Assembly: GCF_004792665.1 (NCBI RefSeq)
Contig: NZ_SRZX01000001.1
Span: 248,001 to 312,000, forward strand
From: Marinobacter orientalis
Lineage (GTDB): Bacteria > Pseudomonadota > Gammaproteobacteria > Pseudomonadales > Oleiphilaceae
DNA length: 64,000 bases
Direction: 5' to 3'
The position numbers and the translations under genes are program-made. Shown here in pieces: positions 55,923 to 64,000 of the stretch. Numbering within the stretch: position 1 is the stretch's first letter; each line of letters starts with the position of its first letter. Under the pieces are notes generated by a model. That model made no database searches. It was not told the origin of the DNA and saw only the letters and a list, made by a program, of their open reading frames with translations.

Positions 55923-56576
55923 ATGGAACACGAATTCTGGCATGAGCGCTGGGCCAACAACGAAATCGGCTTCCACGAAGGTACGGTCAACCAATACCTC
56001 TATGACCACTGGCCCGAACTTTCCGGCAATGCCACTGGCGCCGTCTTTGTTCCCCTGTGCGGCAAAGCCCACGATATGTGGTGGCTCCATGACCGTGGCC
56101 ACCCCGTCATCGGCGTGGAACTGAGCGAAGTGGCCTGCAAAGACTTCTTCGAGGAAGGCGGCGAAAAAGCCAGTGTCCACCCCGGCGAGCCCTTCACCGT
56201 CTTCAAACATGACGACCTTGAGCTGTGGCGCGGCGATTTCTTCCAGTTGGTGCCGGACGACCTGAAACATGTGAAGCTGGTCTACGATCGCGCTGCCCTG
56301 ATCGCGCTGCCACCCCACATGCGCAAGGACTACGTCGATCACCTGACAGCGGTCATCCCGGACGGCACGCGAATCCTGCTGATCACCCTGGACTACGATA
56401 CCGAGATCAAGGGCCCGCCCTTCAATGTCAGCGATGACGAAGTCCGGGAACTGTACTCCGGAGATTACGAAATAGAACACATCCTGACCAACACCCTGGC
56501 GAAGGATCATCCGTTTACCAAGCGCAGGGGGCTCGACGGAGCTACGGAGAGTGTGTTCCGGCTCAGGAAACTCTGA
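55923..56576 (+). CDS. tpm: Thiopurine S-methyltransferase
   Basis: A 217-residue class I SAM methyltransferase. The family signature FVPLCGKAHDMWWL replaces the usual glycine motif I, followed by GVELSEVACKDFF and YDRAALIALPPHMR. Bacterial Tpm methylates thiopurines and, in Pseudomonas, selenium and tellurium oxyanions. Length is normal. AAGAGGA precedes the start. Confidence 0.94.
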   Translation: MEHEFWHERWANNEIGFHEGTVNQYLYDHWPELSGNATGAVFVPLCGKAHDMWWLHDRGHPVIGVELSEVACKDFFEEGGEKASVHPGEPFTVFKHDDLELWRGDFFQLVPDDLKHVKLVYDRAALIALPPHMRKDYVDHLTAVIPDGTRILLITLDYDTEIKGPPFNVSDDEVRELYSGDYEIEHILTNTLAKDHPFTKRRGLDGATESVFRLRKL

Positions 56577-56646
56577 TACACAATTTAATGAACCTTAATC
56601 TTTATCCCCCTGTCCAACTCCCCAAGCTTGAACTAAGCTCAAAATA

Positions 56647-56685
56647 ACCAGACCGAGATGACGCTCCAGCGTAAATCGGTCTGGT
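56647..56685. promoter_or_regulatory. Strong inverted repeat upstream of prkA
   Basis: ACCAGACCGA (56647-56656) and TCGGTCTGGT (56676-56685) are perfect 10-base arms. A smaller GACGCT-CC-AGCGT hairpin lies inside. It ends 5 bases before a sigma-S-like -10 box. It could be an operator for prkA or a terminator for tpm. Confidence 0.5.
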
Positions 56686-56690
56686 ACTCC

Positions 56691-56698
56691 CTATACTT
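56691..56698 (+). promoter_or_regulatory. Sigma-S-like extended -10 of the prkA operon
   Basis: CTATACTT matches the RpoS-preferred -10 consensus, about 112 bases upstream of the prkA ATG. No good -35 is visible. The E. coli orthologues yeaGH are sigma-S dependent, which supports the reading. Confidence 0.45.
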
Positions 56699-56809
56699 CC
56701 ACCCATAACCATAGCAACCGTCCGGAGTGGCGGATCCAACAGCAACGGGGAAATTGCGTGAACTAAAAGCTGTCTATTAAACAGTAAGAGAGCAAGCGAG
56801 GGGCCATCT

Positions 56810-58732
56810 ATGACCATCATGCAGCACTTCAAAGACCGGTATGAAGCGACTCAGGAGGAAGAATACACTCTTGAGGAATACCTGGAGATCTGCAAAAAGG
56901 ACCCGGCGGCATACGCCACTGCCGCAGAGCGGATGTTAATGGCTATCGGCGAGCCGGAACTGATCGACACATCCCGCGATTCCAGACTGTCGCGCATCTT
57001 TTCCAACAAGGTAATCAAGCGCTATCCGGAGTTCGCCGAATTCTACGGCATGGAAGACGCGGTTGAAAATATCGTCTCCTTCTTCCGCCATGCTGCCCAG
57101 GGCCTGGAAGAGAAGAAACAGATCCTTTACCTGCTCGGCCCCGTCGGCGGCGGCAAATCCTCCCTGGCAGAAAAACTCAAGTCACTGATGCAGAAAGTCC
57201 CCTTCTATGCCATCAAGGGGTCACCAGTAAACGAGTCCCCGCTAGGCCTGTTCGATCCGGCAGAAGACGCCGCGATTCTGGAAGAGGAATACGGCATCCC
57301 GTCCCGCTATCTGAAATCGATCATGTCACCCTGGGCGGTAAAGCGTCTGCACGAATACGGGGGCGACATCAGCGAGTTCCGGGTAGTCAAGATGTACCCT
57401 TCGATTCTGGACCAGATCGGCGTTTCCAAGACCGAACCGGGTGACGACAACAACCAGGATATTTCGGCACTGGTGGGCAAAGTGAACATCCGCATGCTGG
57501 AAGACTATTCCCAGGATGATCCGGACGCCTACAGCTTCAGCGGGGGTCTTTGCAAGGCCAATCAGGGCCTGCTGGAATTCGTGGAGATGTTCAAGGCGCC
57601 CATCAAGGTTCTGCACCCGCTGCTGACCGCCACCCAGGAAGGCAATTACAACACCACCGAGGGTATGGGTTCCGTGCCCTTCGACGGCGTCATTCTGGCC
57701 CACTCCAACGAGTCTGAATGGCAGACCTTCCGCAACAACAAACACAACGAGGCCTTCCTTGACCGGGTTTACATCGTCAAGGTGCCCTACTGTGTACGTG
57801 TAACGGAAGAGATTGATATCTATCGCAAACTGTTGCGTGACAGCTCTCTGGCAGGCGCGCCCTGCGCACCTGACACCCTGGATATGCTGGCGCAGTTCTC
57901 CATCCTGTCGCGCACCAAGGAGCCGGAAAACTCCAGTATTTTCTCCAAGATGCGCGTCTACGACGGCCAGAACATCAAGGATACCGATCCCAAGGCCAAG
58001 TCGATCCAGGAGTACCGGGATGCGGCTGGGGTGAATGAGGGCATGGAGGGGCTGTCAACACGCTTTGCGTTCAAGATCCTGTCCAAGGTGTTCAACTTCG
58101 ACACCACGGAAGTGGCCGCCAACCCGGTGCACCTGCTGTATGTGCTGGAAAAACAGATAGAGCAGGAACAGTTCCCGGCGGAAATCCAGGACCGCTACCT
58201 GCGGTTCATCAAGGAATTCCTGGCGCCCCATTACGTGGAATTTATCGGCAAGGAAATCCAGACAGCGTATCTGGAAAGCTACAGCGAGTACGGCCAGAAC
58301 CTGTTTGACCGTTACGTGACCTATGCCGATTTCTGGATACAGGATCAGGAATACCGCGATCCGGAGACCGGGGAAATCCTCAATCGCTCGGCCATCAACG
58401 ATGAACTGGAAAAAATCGAGAAACCGGCCGGTATCAGCAATCCGAAGGACTTCCGTAACGAAGTGGTCAACTTCGTGCTGCGGGCACGGGCGAACAACCA
58501 GGGGCGGAACCCGTCCTGGCTCAGCTATGAAAAGCTGCGCAGCGTGATCGAGAAGAAGATGTTCTCGAACACCGAGGACCTGCTGCCGGTTATTTCCTTC
58601 AATCCGAAGGCCAGCCAGGAAGATCAGAACAAACACAAGCAGTTCGTCGAGCGCATGGTCGATCGGGGCTACACGGAAAAACAGGTCCGTCTCCTTGCGG
58701 AATGGTACCTGCGGGTTCGTAAGTCTCAATAA
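56810..58732 (+). CDS. prkA: PrkA-type serine protein kinase (YeaG)
   Basis: A 640-residue protein: an AAA+-like domain with Walker A GPVGGGKSS at 110-118, a long central region, and the PrkA C-terminal domain. E. coli YeaG acts in the response to sustained nitrogen starvation and stationary phase. The length is normal. GAGGGG lies ahead of the ATG. It heads a prkA-yeaH-spoVR operon, the usual order in gammaproteobacteria. Confidence 0.96.
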   Translation: MTIMQHFKDRYEATQEEEYTLEEYLEICKKDPAAYATAAERMLMAIGEPELIDTSRDSRLSRIFSNKVIKRYPEFAEFYGMEDAVENIVSFFRHAAQGLEEKKQILYLLGPVGGGKSSLAEKLKSLMQKVPFYAIKGSPVNESPLGLFDPAEDAAILEEEYGIPSRYLKSIMSPWAVKRLHEYGGDISEFRVVKMYPSILDQIGVSKTEPGDDNNQDISALVGKVNIRMLEDYSQDDPDAYSFSGGLCKANQGLLEFVEMFKAPIKVLHPLLTATQEGNYNTTEGMGSVPFDGVILAHSNESEWQTFRNNKHNEAFLDRVYIVKVPYCVRVTEEIDIYRKLLRDSSLAGAPCAPDTLDMLAQFSILSRTKEPENSSIFSKMRVYDGQNIKDTDPKAKSIQEYRDAAGVNEGMEGLSTRFAFKILSKVFNFDTTEVAANPVHLLYVLEKQIEQEQFPAEIQDRYLRFIKEFLAPHYVEFIGKEIQTAYLESYSEYGQNLFDRYVTYADFWIQDQEYRDPETGEILNRSAINDELEKIEKPAGISNPKDFRNEVVNFVLRARANNQGRNPSWLSYEKLRSVIEKKMFSNTEDLLPVISFNPKASQEDQNKHKQFVERMVDRGYTEKQVRLLAEWYLRVRKSQ

Positions 58733-58765
58733 GTCAGCCGTCTTGCGCTGAACTGGAGTGAAACT

Positions 58766-60061
58766 ATGGGTATGACCCACGTAGTCGACCGGCGACTGAA
58801 CGGTAAAAACAAGAGCGCGGTAAACCGGGAACGGTTCCTGCGCCGCTATCGCCACCACATCAAGAAAGCGGTTGCGGATGCGGTTCACCGTCGCTCTATC
58901 ACAGATATTGAACGCGGTGAGAACGTCAGTATCCCTTCCCGGGATACTGACGAGCCGATCTTTCATCACGGCCAGGGTGGCAAACGCGAGGTAGTACACC
59001 CCGGTAACAAGGAGTTTGTGACGGGTGACACCGTGCCCAAGCCCCAGAGCGGTGGTGGAAAGGGCCAGGGTCAGGGCCAGGCCAGCCCGGATGGTGAAGG
59101 CATGGACGAATTTGCCTTTCAGATCACCCAGGAAGAATTCCTGGATTTTCTGTTCGATGACCTGGAATTGCCCAATCTGGCCCGCAAGAAGCTGAAAGAT
59201 ACCGAGGCGTTCAAGTACGTTCGCTCCGGTTTCTCCACCCAGGGCGTCCCCGCCAAGCTGGATGTAGTGCGCTCATTAAGAGGTGCCCATGCGCGGCGGC
59301 TCGGGCTCGGTGGTGCCCGCAAGAAGAAGATCCGTGAGATGGAGGCGCAGTTGGCGGCGCTGAAGAGTGCGCCCGAAGATCTGGATCCGGCCTTCAGCCA
59401 CGAGGAACAGATCAAGGCACTGGAAGATGAGATAGCCGAGCTCAAGGCCAATGTCCGTCGCATCCCGTTTATCGACGAGATTGATCTGCGCTACCGCCAG
59501 CACCTGAAGCAGCCACAACCGGCCACCAGTGCGGTGATGTTCTGCCTGATGGACGTGTCCGGTTCCATGACCCAGATGCACAAGGACATTGCCAAACGCT
59601 TCTTTATTCTGCTGTACCTGTTCCTGAAGAAGAACTACAAGAAGATCGAAGTGGTCTTTATCCGCCACCACACCAGCGCCAAGGAAGTGGACGAGGAAGA
59701 ATTCTTCTATTCAAGGGAGACTGGCGGCACCATCGTTTCCAGTGCTCTGAAACTGATGCACAAGATCATTGAGTCCCGCTACTCTCCCTCTGAATGGAAT
59801 ATCTACGCAGCCCAGGCATCGGACGGCGACAACTGGAACGATGATTCTCCCATCTGCAGCAAGTTGCTGGCCGACAGCATCCTGCCGCTGGTGCAGTATT
59901 ACGCCTATGTGGAGATCACCCCCCAGGATCACCAGATGCTGTGGTACGAGTACGAGAAGATCCAGGAGCAATTCCCCCAGAGCTTTGCCCTGCAGCAGAT
60001 CGCCGACCCCGGTGAAATCTATCCGGTCTTCCGTCAGTTGTTCGAGAGGAAAGCCGCATGA
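58766..60061 (+). CDS. yeaH: YeaH/YhbH family protein (UPF0229)
   Basis: A 431-residue protein with a von Willebrand A-like fold in the C-terminal half: the MIDAS-type motif DVSGS starts at residue 263 in [15 protein letters not shown]. The N-terminal half is basic and partly disordered, with a Gly/Gln-rich stretch around 95-110. Works with PrkA in starvation responses. Its stop overlaps the spoVR start (ATGA). Confidence 0.94.
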   Translation: MGMTHVVDRRLNGKNKSAVNRERFLRRYRHHIKKAVADAVHRRSITDIERGENVSIPSRDTDEPIFHHGQGGKREVVHPGNKEFVTGDTVPKPQSGGGKGQGQGQASPDGEGMDEFAFQITQEEFLDFLFDDLELPNLARKKLKDTEAFKYVRSGFSTQGVPAKLDVVRSLRGAHARRLGLGGARKKKIREMEAQLAALKSAPEDLDPAFSHEEQIKALEDEIAELKANVRRIPFIDEIDLRYRQHLKQPQPATSAVMFCLMDVSGSMTQMHKDIAKRFFILLYLFLKKNYKKIEVVFIRHHTSAKEVDEEEFFYSRETGGTIVSSALKLMHKIIESRYSPSEWNIYAAQASDGDNWNDDSPICSKLLADSILPLVQYYAYVEITPQDHQMLWYEYEKIQEQFPQSFALQQIADPGEIYPVFRQLFERKAA

Positions 60062-61602
60062 CCGACACCATGGACAGACCCAACGAGCCCAAAACCCGGG
60101 AACCGATTTCCACCAGTTCCGAGTGGACTTTCCCGCTGCTTGAAAAATACGACGAGGAAATAGCCAGGTGTGCGGCAGAGTTCGGGCTGGACACCTATCC
60201 CAACCAGGTGGAAGTGATCAGTGCCGAGCAGATGATGGACGCCTACAGTTCCGTGGGGATGCCGGTGGGTTACCACCACTGGTCCTTCGGCAAGCAATTC
60301 CTGTCGACCTCCAAAGGCTACCAGCGGGGCCAGATGGGGCTGGCGTACGAGATTGTGATCAACTCCAACCCCTGCATCGCCTATCTGATGGAAGAAAACA
60401 CGCTGCCCATGCAGGCACTGGTGATTGCCCATGCCTCTTATGGTCACAATTCTTTTTTCAAGGGTAATTACCTGTTCCGCACCTGGACAGATGCCAGTGC
60501 CATTATCGATTACCTGGTCTTCGCCCGTGATTTCGTAGCCGAGTGCGAGGAGCGTCATGGCGTGGATGCGGTCGAGCAGATTCTGGACTCCTGCCATGCG
60601 CTGATGAATTACGGTGTCGACCGTTACAAACGCCCCGCGCCCATTTCCGCTGCGGAAGAAGCGCGCCGGCAAAAAGAACGGGAAGAGTACCAGCAACGCC
60701 GGCTCAATGACCTGTGGCGAACCATTCCAAAAATGGAGGATGATGAAGACCCGATCAGGCGCAGGCAGCGTTACCCGGAAGAGCCCCAGGAGAACATTCT
60801 CTACTTCATTGAAAAAAATGCACCGCTACTGGAAACCTGGCAACGGGAACTGATTCGCATCGTGCGCAAGCTGGCGCAGTATTTCTACCCCCAGCGACAG
60901 ACCCAGGTAATGAACGAAGGCTGGGCCACCTTCTGGCACTATACCCTTTTGCACCGCATGTACGACAAGGGCCTGGTGAACGACGGCTTCATGCTCGAGT
61001 TCCTGCAGAGCCATTCCGCGGTGGTCTATCAGCCACCATTTGACAGCCCCTGGTATTCAGGCATAAACCCCTACACTCTGGGCTTTTCCATCTTCACCGA
61101 CCTGCGTCGCATCTGCGAGAACCCGACCGACGAGGACCGGGAATGGTTCCCGGACATTGCCGGTACGGACTGGGTGGAAACCCTGCATTTCGCCATGAAG
61201 AACTTCAAGGACGAAAGCTTCATCCAGCAGTTCCTGTCCCCCAAGGTCATGCGCGACCTGAAATTCTTTGCCATCCAGAACGATGATGAAGAAGATGTGT
61301 ACCGCATCACTGCGATCCACGACGATCCGGGTTACCGGGCGCTCAGGGAGAAGCTGGCGCGGCAGTACAACCTCAGCTATCGCGAGCCCAACATCCAGGT
61401 ATGGAATGTGGATGTACGTGGTGACCGTTCTCTCACCCTGCGGCACATTCCCGTGGACCGGGTACCGCTGGGTGAGGACACCGAAGAAGTCCTGCGCCAT
61501 GTCCATCGGCTGTGGGGCTTTGATGTGCATCTGGAAAGTGTGGATGACGGAGCCGTTGTCGAAGCATGCCATTGCCCACCCAGAGAGTTCGAGGAGGACT
61601 GA
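60058..61602 (+). CDS. spoVR: SpoVR family protein (YcgB)
   Basis: A 514-residue soluble protein of the SpoVR/YcgB family. Motifs: [19 protein letters not shown], the His-rich [19 protein letters not shown] and [19 protein letters not shown]. In Bacillus, SpoVR affects spore cortex; in gammaproteobacteria it always travels with prkA and yeaH. Its function is unknown. It ends right before the PhoD-like gene, which uses GAGGAGG inside its last codons as ribosome site. Confidence 0.95.
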   Translation: MTDTMDRPNEPKTREPISTSSEWTFPLLEKYDEEIARCAAEFGLDTYPNQVEVISAEQMMDAYSSVGMPVGYHHWSFGKQFLSTSKGYQRGQMGLAYEIVINSNPCIAYLMEENTLPMQALVIAHASYGHNSFFKGNYLFRTWTDASAIIDYLVFARDFVAECEERHGVDAVEQILDSCHALMNYGVDRYKRPAPISAAEEARRQKEREEYQQRRLNDLWRTIPKMEDDEDPIRRRQRYPEEPQENILYFIEKNAPLLETWQRELIRIVRKLAQYFYPQRQTQVMNEGWATFWHYTLLHRMYDKGLVNDGFMLEFLQSHSAVVYQPPFDSPWYSGINPYTLGFSIFTDLRRICENPTDEDREWFPDIAGTDWVETLHFAMKNFKDESFIQQFLSPKVMRDLKFFAIQNDDEEDVYRITAIHDDPGYRALREKLARQYNLSYREPNIQVWNVDVRGDRSLTLRHIPVDRVPLGEDTEEVLRHVHRLWGFDVHLESVDDGAVVEACHCPPREFEED

Positions 61603-61603
61603 C

Positions 61604-63526
61604 CTGGAATCCGATGGCGTACCCGGGCCGGTTCTGGCCGGTCCGGTTTTGCGGCATGTCTCGCCTTCATCACTGGTTCTCTGGCTGGCGACCAGCGCGC
61701 CATTAGCGGTTTCTGTCCGGCTCTTCGATGGAGAGAAAGCTCTGCTGGACAGGACGGTGAACCCTCACGAGATTATCCGGCTCAGGATTGGTACCCGGGC
61801 GTGGCTGAATCTCCTGGCCATCGAACCCGACTCTCCGTTGCCCCGGGATACCCGGCTTGACTATGACCTCGGACTGGCCAGCGATGAGGTGCAATCCCCG
61901 ACATGGATCCGGGACTGGGCTCCCCATCTCTGTCCAGAAGGCAGGACTCGTCCGGGTTTTACCCTGAAATCAAAACTGGACCGCATTCTCCATGGCTCCT
62001 GCCGAAGGCCCCACCATCCTGCCCGCGACGGACTGGTGCGGGTTGATGAGGAATTACACCAGGCAGAACAACTGGCAGACGTTCCGTCCCTGCTGCTGCT
62101 GACCGGCGATCAGGTCTATGCCGACGATGTCGCAGGCCCGATGCTACATGCCATTCAGTGCGTCATTCACCAGCTTGGCCTCTATCAGGAAACGCTGGAA
62201 GGCGCCTCTATCAGGCATAGCCGTGAACTGACGTCGATGGAGAAAGCCTACTATCACCGGCAGACCCTGCTACCGGAATCCGAATCCAATGAAGACCTGA
62301 CCGAGCGTTTCTTTGGTGGCGTCCGCAAACCGGTATTTACCACCGCCAACGCCGGCAATCACCTGATCTCTTTCGCCGAGATGATGGCCATGTATCTGCT
62401 GGTCTGGTCACCGGAACCCTGGGCCCTGGTCACAAATTCTGAACCGGTCAATATGCCGGAGGAACTGGCCCTTTACCGTAAAGAACAGGTCGCCCTCGAT
62501 GGCTTTCGCGACAGTCTTCCACAGGCCGCCCGGGCGCTTGCCAACCTGCCGGTGTATATGGTCTTTGATGATCACGACGTTACTGACGACTGGAACCTCT
62601 CCGCGCTATGGGAGACCACTGCCTACGCGCATCCTTTTTCCCGGCGCATCATCGGCAATGCGTTGCTGGCTTATCTTCTGTGCCAGGGGTGGGGCAATCA
62701 GCCTGCAACGTTCACAGACCTCATCGGCCAGTGCCAAGCGCTGTTTGATGCCGACAAAAAGCAGCACGAACTGGACAAGAAAACCCAGGACACTTTGATC
62801 GATCAGCTGCTCGATTTTGACCATTGGCACTACAGCCTGCCGACCTCACCCAAGCTTGTCGTGCTGGATACACGCACCCACAGGTGGCGAAGCGAGATTC
62901 GCCGGAGTCACCCTTCCGGACTGATGGACTGGGAATCACTGACCGATTTTCAACAGGAAATCATGGGGGAGGACGCCGTGGTTGTGGTCTCGCCACCACC
63001 GATGTTCGGTGTCAAGCTGATCGAGATGATCCAGAAGGTATTTACCTTCATTGGCAAGCCGCTGCTGGTGGACGCGGAAAACTGGATGGCACACCGGGGA
63101 GCAGCCAGCGTGCTGCTCAATATCTTTGGGCATACCAGAACCCCGCGCCACTTTGTGATCCTGTCCGGGGATGTACACTATTCCTTCGCCTACGACGTGA
63201 GGCTTCGCCACAAAAGCAACGGACCCCACGTCTGGCAGATCACCAGTAGCGGTATCAAGAACGAGTTTCCCACCTCCCTGCTGGAATGGCTGGACCGCCT
63301 CAATCGCTGGTTGTATGCGCCATGGTCTCCGCTGAACTGGTTCACCAAAAGGCGGCGGATGTGGGTTTCTCCCAGGCTGCCCGAGGGCCGGGACGCCGGC
63401 GAGCGACTCTGGAATCACTCGGGGATCGGAGATCTGAGACTTGATGATGAGGGTGCACCGACCGCCATCCGACAACTGAACGCCGGCGGCGGGGGTACCA
63501 TATTCCAGCAGCGGAACGACGACTGA
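61604..63526 (+). CDS. PhoD-like metallophosphatase family protein
   Basis: A 640-residue protein (from 61604) with the PhoD-type phosphatase layout: LLLLTGDQVYADD near 160, MVFDDHDVTDDWN near 315 and FVILSGDVHYSFAYD near 515, all metal-ligand motifs intact. No signal peptide is visible, unlike secreted PhoD enzymes, so it may act in the cytoplasm. The start is odd: GAGGAGG (61591-61597) precedes a CTG at 61604 with 6-base spacing and no ATG, GTG or TTG follows for many codons. An in-frame ATG at 61544, inside spoVR, is the alternative. Coupled to the prkA operon. Confidence 0.82.
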   Translation: MESDGVPGPVLAGPVLRHVSPSSLVLWLATSAPLAVSVRLFDGEKALLDRTVNPHEIIRLRIGTRAWLNLLAIEPDSPLPRDTRLDYDLGLASDEVQSPTWIRDWAPHLCPEGRTRPGFTLKSKLDRILHGSCRRPHHPARDGLVRVDEELHQAEQLADVPSLLLLTGDQVYADDVAGPMLHAIQCVIHQLGLYQETLEGASIRHSRELTSMEKAYYHRQTLLPESESNEDLTERFFGGVRKPVFTTANAGNHLISFAEMMAMYLLVWSPEPWALVTNSEPVNMPEELALYRKEQVALDGFRDSLPQAARALANLPVYMVFDDHDVTDDWNLSALWETTAYAHPFSRRIIGNALLAYLLCQGWGNQPATFTDLIGQCQALFDADKKQHELDKKTQDTLIDQLLDFDHWHYSLPTSPKLVVLDTRTHRWRSEIRRSHPSGLMDWESLTDFQQEIMGEDAVVVVSPPPMFGVKLIEMIQKVFTFIGKPLLVDAENWMAHRGAASVLLNIFGHTRTPRHFVILSGDVHYSFAYDVRLRHKSNGPHVWQITSSGIKNEFPTSLLEWLDRLNRWLYAPWSPLNWFTKRRRMWVSPRLPEGRDAGERLWNHSGIGDLRLDDEGAPTAIRQLNAGGGGTIFQQRNDD

Positions 63527-64000
63527 TCAGGTATTGACCGACGGCAGGCCGGACAGCGCCATCGCCAGTTCCTGCTCATCGTATTCATAATCGCTCAGAT
63601 CACCGGCAAAATACGACGTGTAGGCCGCCATATCAAAATGGCCGTGGCCACACAGGTTGAACAGGATTACCTCTTCCCTGCCTTCCCGCTTGCAGCGCAG
63701 GGCCTCATCAATGGCTCCCTTGACCGCGTGATTGGCTTCCGGTGCCGGCACAATGCCTTCGTTGCGGGCGAACAGCACGCCAGCCTCGAAGCATTCGCGC
63801 TGGGTGTAGGAAACGGCCTCAAACAGACCCAGTTCCATGGCGTGGGACACCATGGGGGCCATGCCGTGATAACGCAGGCCACCGGCATGGAATCCCGGCG
63901 GGGTGAAGTCGGATCCCAGGGTATGCATCTTGGTGAGCGGCGTCATGTGTGCGGTATCGCCGTAATCGTAGGCGTACTTGCCACGGGTCAGGGTCGGGCA
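63527..64000 (-). CDS. TrpB-like pyridoxal-phosphate enzyme (TrpB2), 3' part
   Basis: The last 157 codons are present and the frame stays open to the right edge. The segments GKYAYDYGDTAHMTPL, DFTPPGFHAGGLRYHG and the C-terminal VILFNLCGHGHFDMAAY are characteristic of the TrpB2-type tryptophan synthase beta subfamily rather than the standard TrpB that pairs with TrpA. Such enzymes condense indole and serine. The ATG inside the window at 63946 is internal. Converges on the PhoD-like gene with no gap. Confidence 0.88.
   Translation of the reverse strand, partial: CPTLTRGKYAYDYGDTAHMTPLTKMHTLGSDFTPPGFHAGGLRYHGMAPMVSHAMELGLFEAVSYTQRECFEAGVLFARNEGIVPAPEANHAVKGAIDEALRCKREGREEVILFNLCGHGHFDMAAYTSYFAGDLSDYEYDEQELAMALSGLPSVNT

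Overview
The window reads as a chromosomal segment of a marine gammaproteobacterium close to Marinobacter. This placement is an inference from gene content: an AlkB alkane hydroxylase, a tkt-epd-pgk-fba block, an ArsR-methyltransferase regulator beside metK-ahcY-metF, a prkA-yeaH-spoVR operon, moderately high GC, and large intergenic palindromes. There are no rRNA or tRNA genes, insertion sequences, prophage genes or CRISPR arrays. Nearly all the DNA is dense chromosomal coding sequence.

Layout. 1-10.4 kb is a urea nitrogen block: urtABCD (urea ABC importer, minus strand, urtD cut by the window edge) diverges from allophanate hydrolase and urea carboxylase. The intergenic region carries a sigma-54 promoter, NtrC-like sites and two GTATAC operator-like sites. 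10.4-12 kb has two palindromic elements, a GntR/FCD regulator and a Csr/Rsm-type small RNA. 12-16.2 kb has a ComEA-like protein, lutABC (lactate oxidation) and a DMT exporter. 16.2-26.2 kb has glyoxalase I, alkB, a flippase-like protein with a metallophosphatase-glycosyltransferase fusion, a DUF523/DUF1722 protein, a DUF481 protein, trhO, a DsbA-like protein and a nitronate monooxygenase. 26.2-30.6 kb is a DUF5666/DUF6502 cluster with a shared palindromic promoter element. 30.6-35.3 kb has cbpM-cbpA, a TVP38 protein and a large glycosidase-like protein. 35.4-41 kb holds fba, pgk, epd and tkt. 41.2-46 kb is the methyl cycle: sahR-like regulator, metK, ahcY, metF. 46.3-56.6 kb has a polar amino-acid ABC importer, bioA, rsmE, DUF445, HDOD, YihY, a 2-hydroxyacid dehydrogenase and tpm. 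56.8-64 kb has prkA-yeaH-spoVR, a PhoD-like phosphatase and a partial TrpB-like gene.

Most notable. (1) 11681-11858 is a small RNA in which nearly every GGA lies in a hairpin loop, preceded by a GacA-box-like palindrome, so it looks like a CsrB/RsmZ-type antagonist of CsrA/RsmA. (2) Six intergenic palindromes share a core of about 52-56 bases but have different, self-complementary outer arms of 21-29 bases. Read on one strand, each core presents hairpins with loops such as ACATGGATGT or ACAGGGATGT, close to the CsrA SELEX consensus. In five of the six cases that strand is the sense strand of the upstream gene. A Csr-linked role for these elements is a hypothesis, but the repeat family and its folding potential are directly visible.
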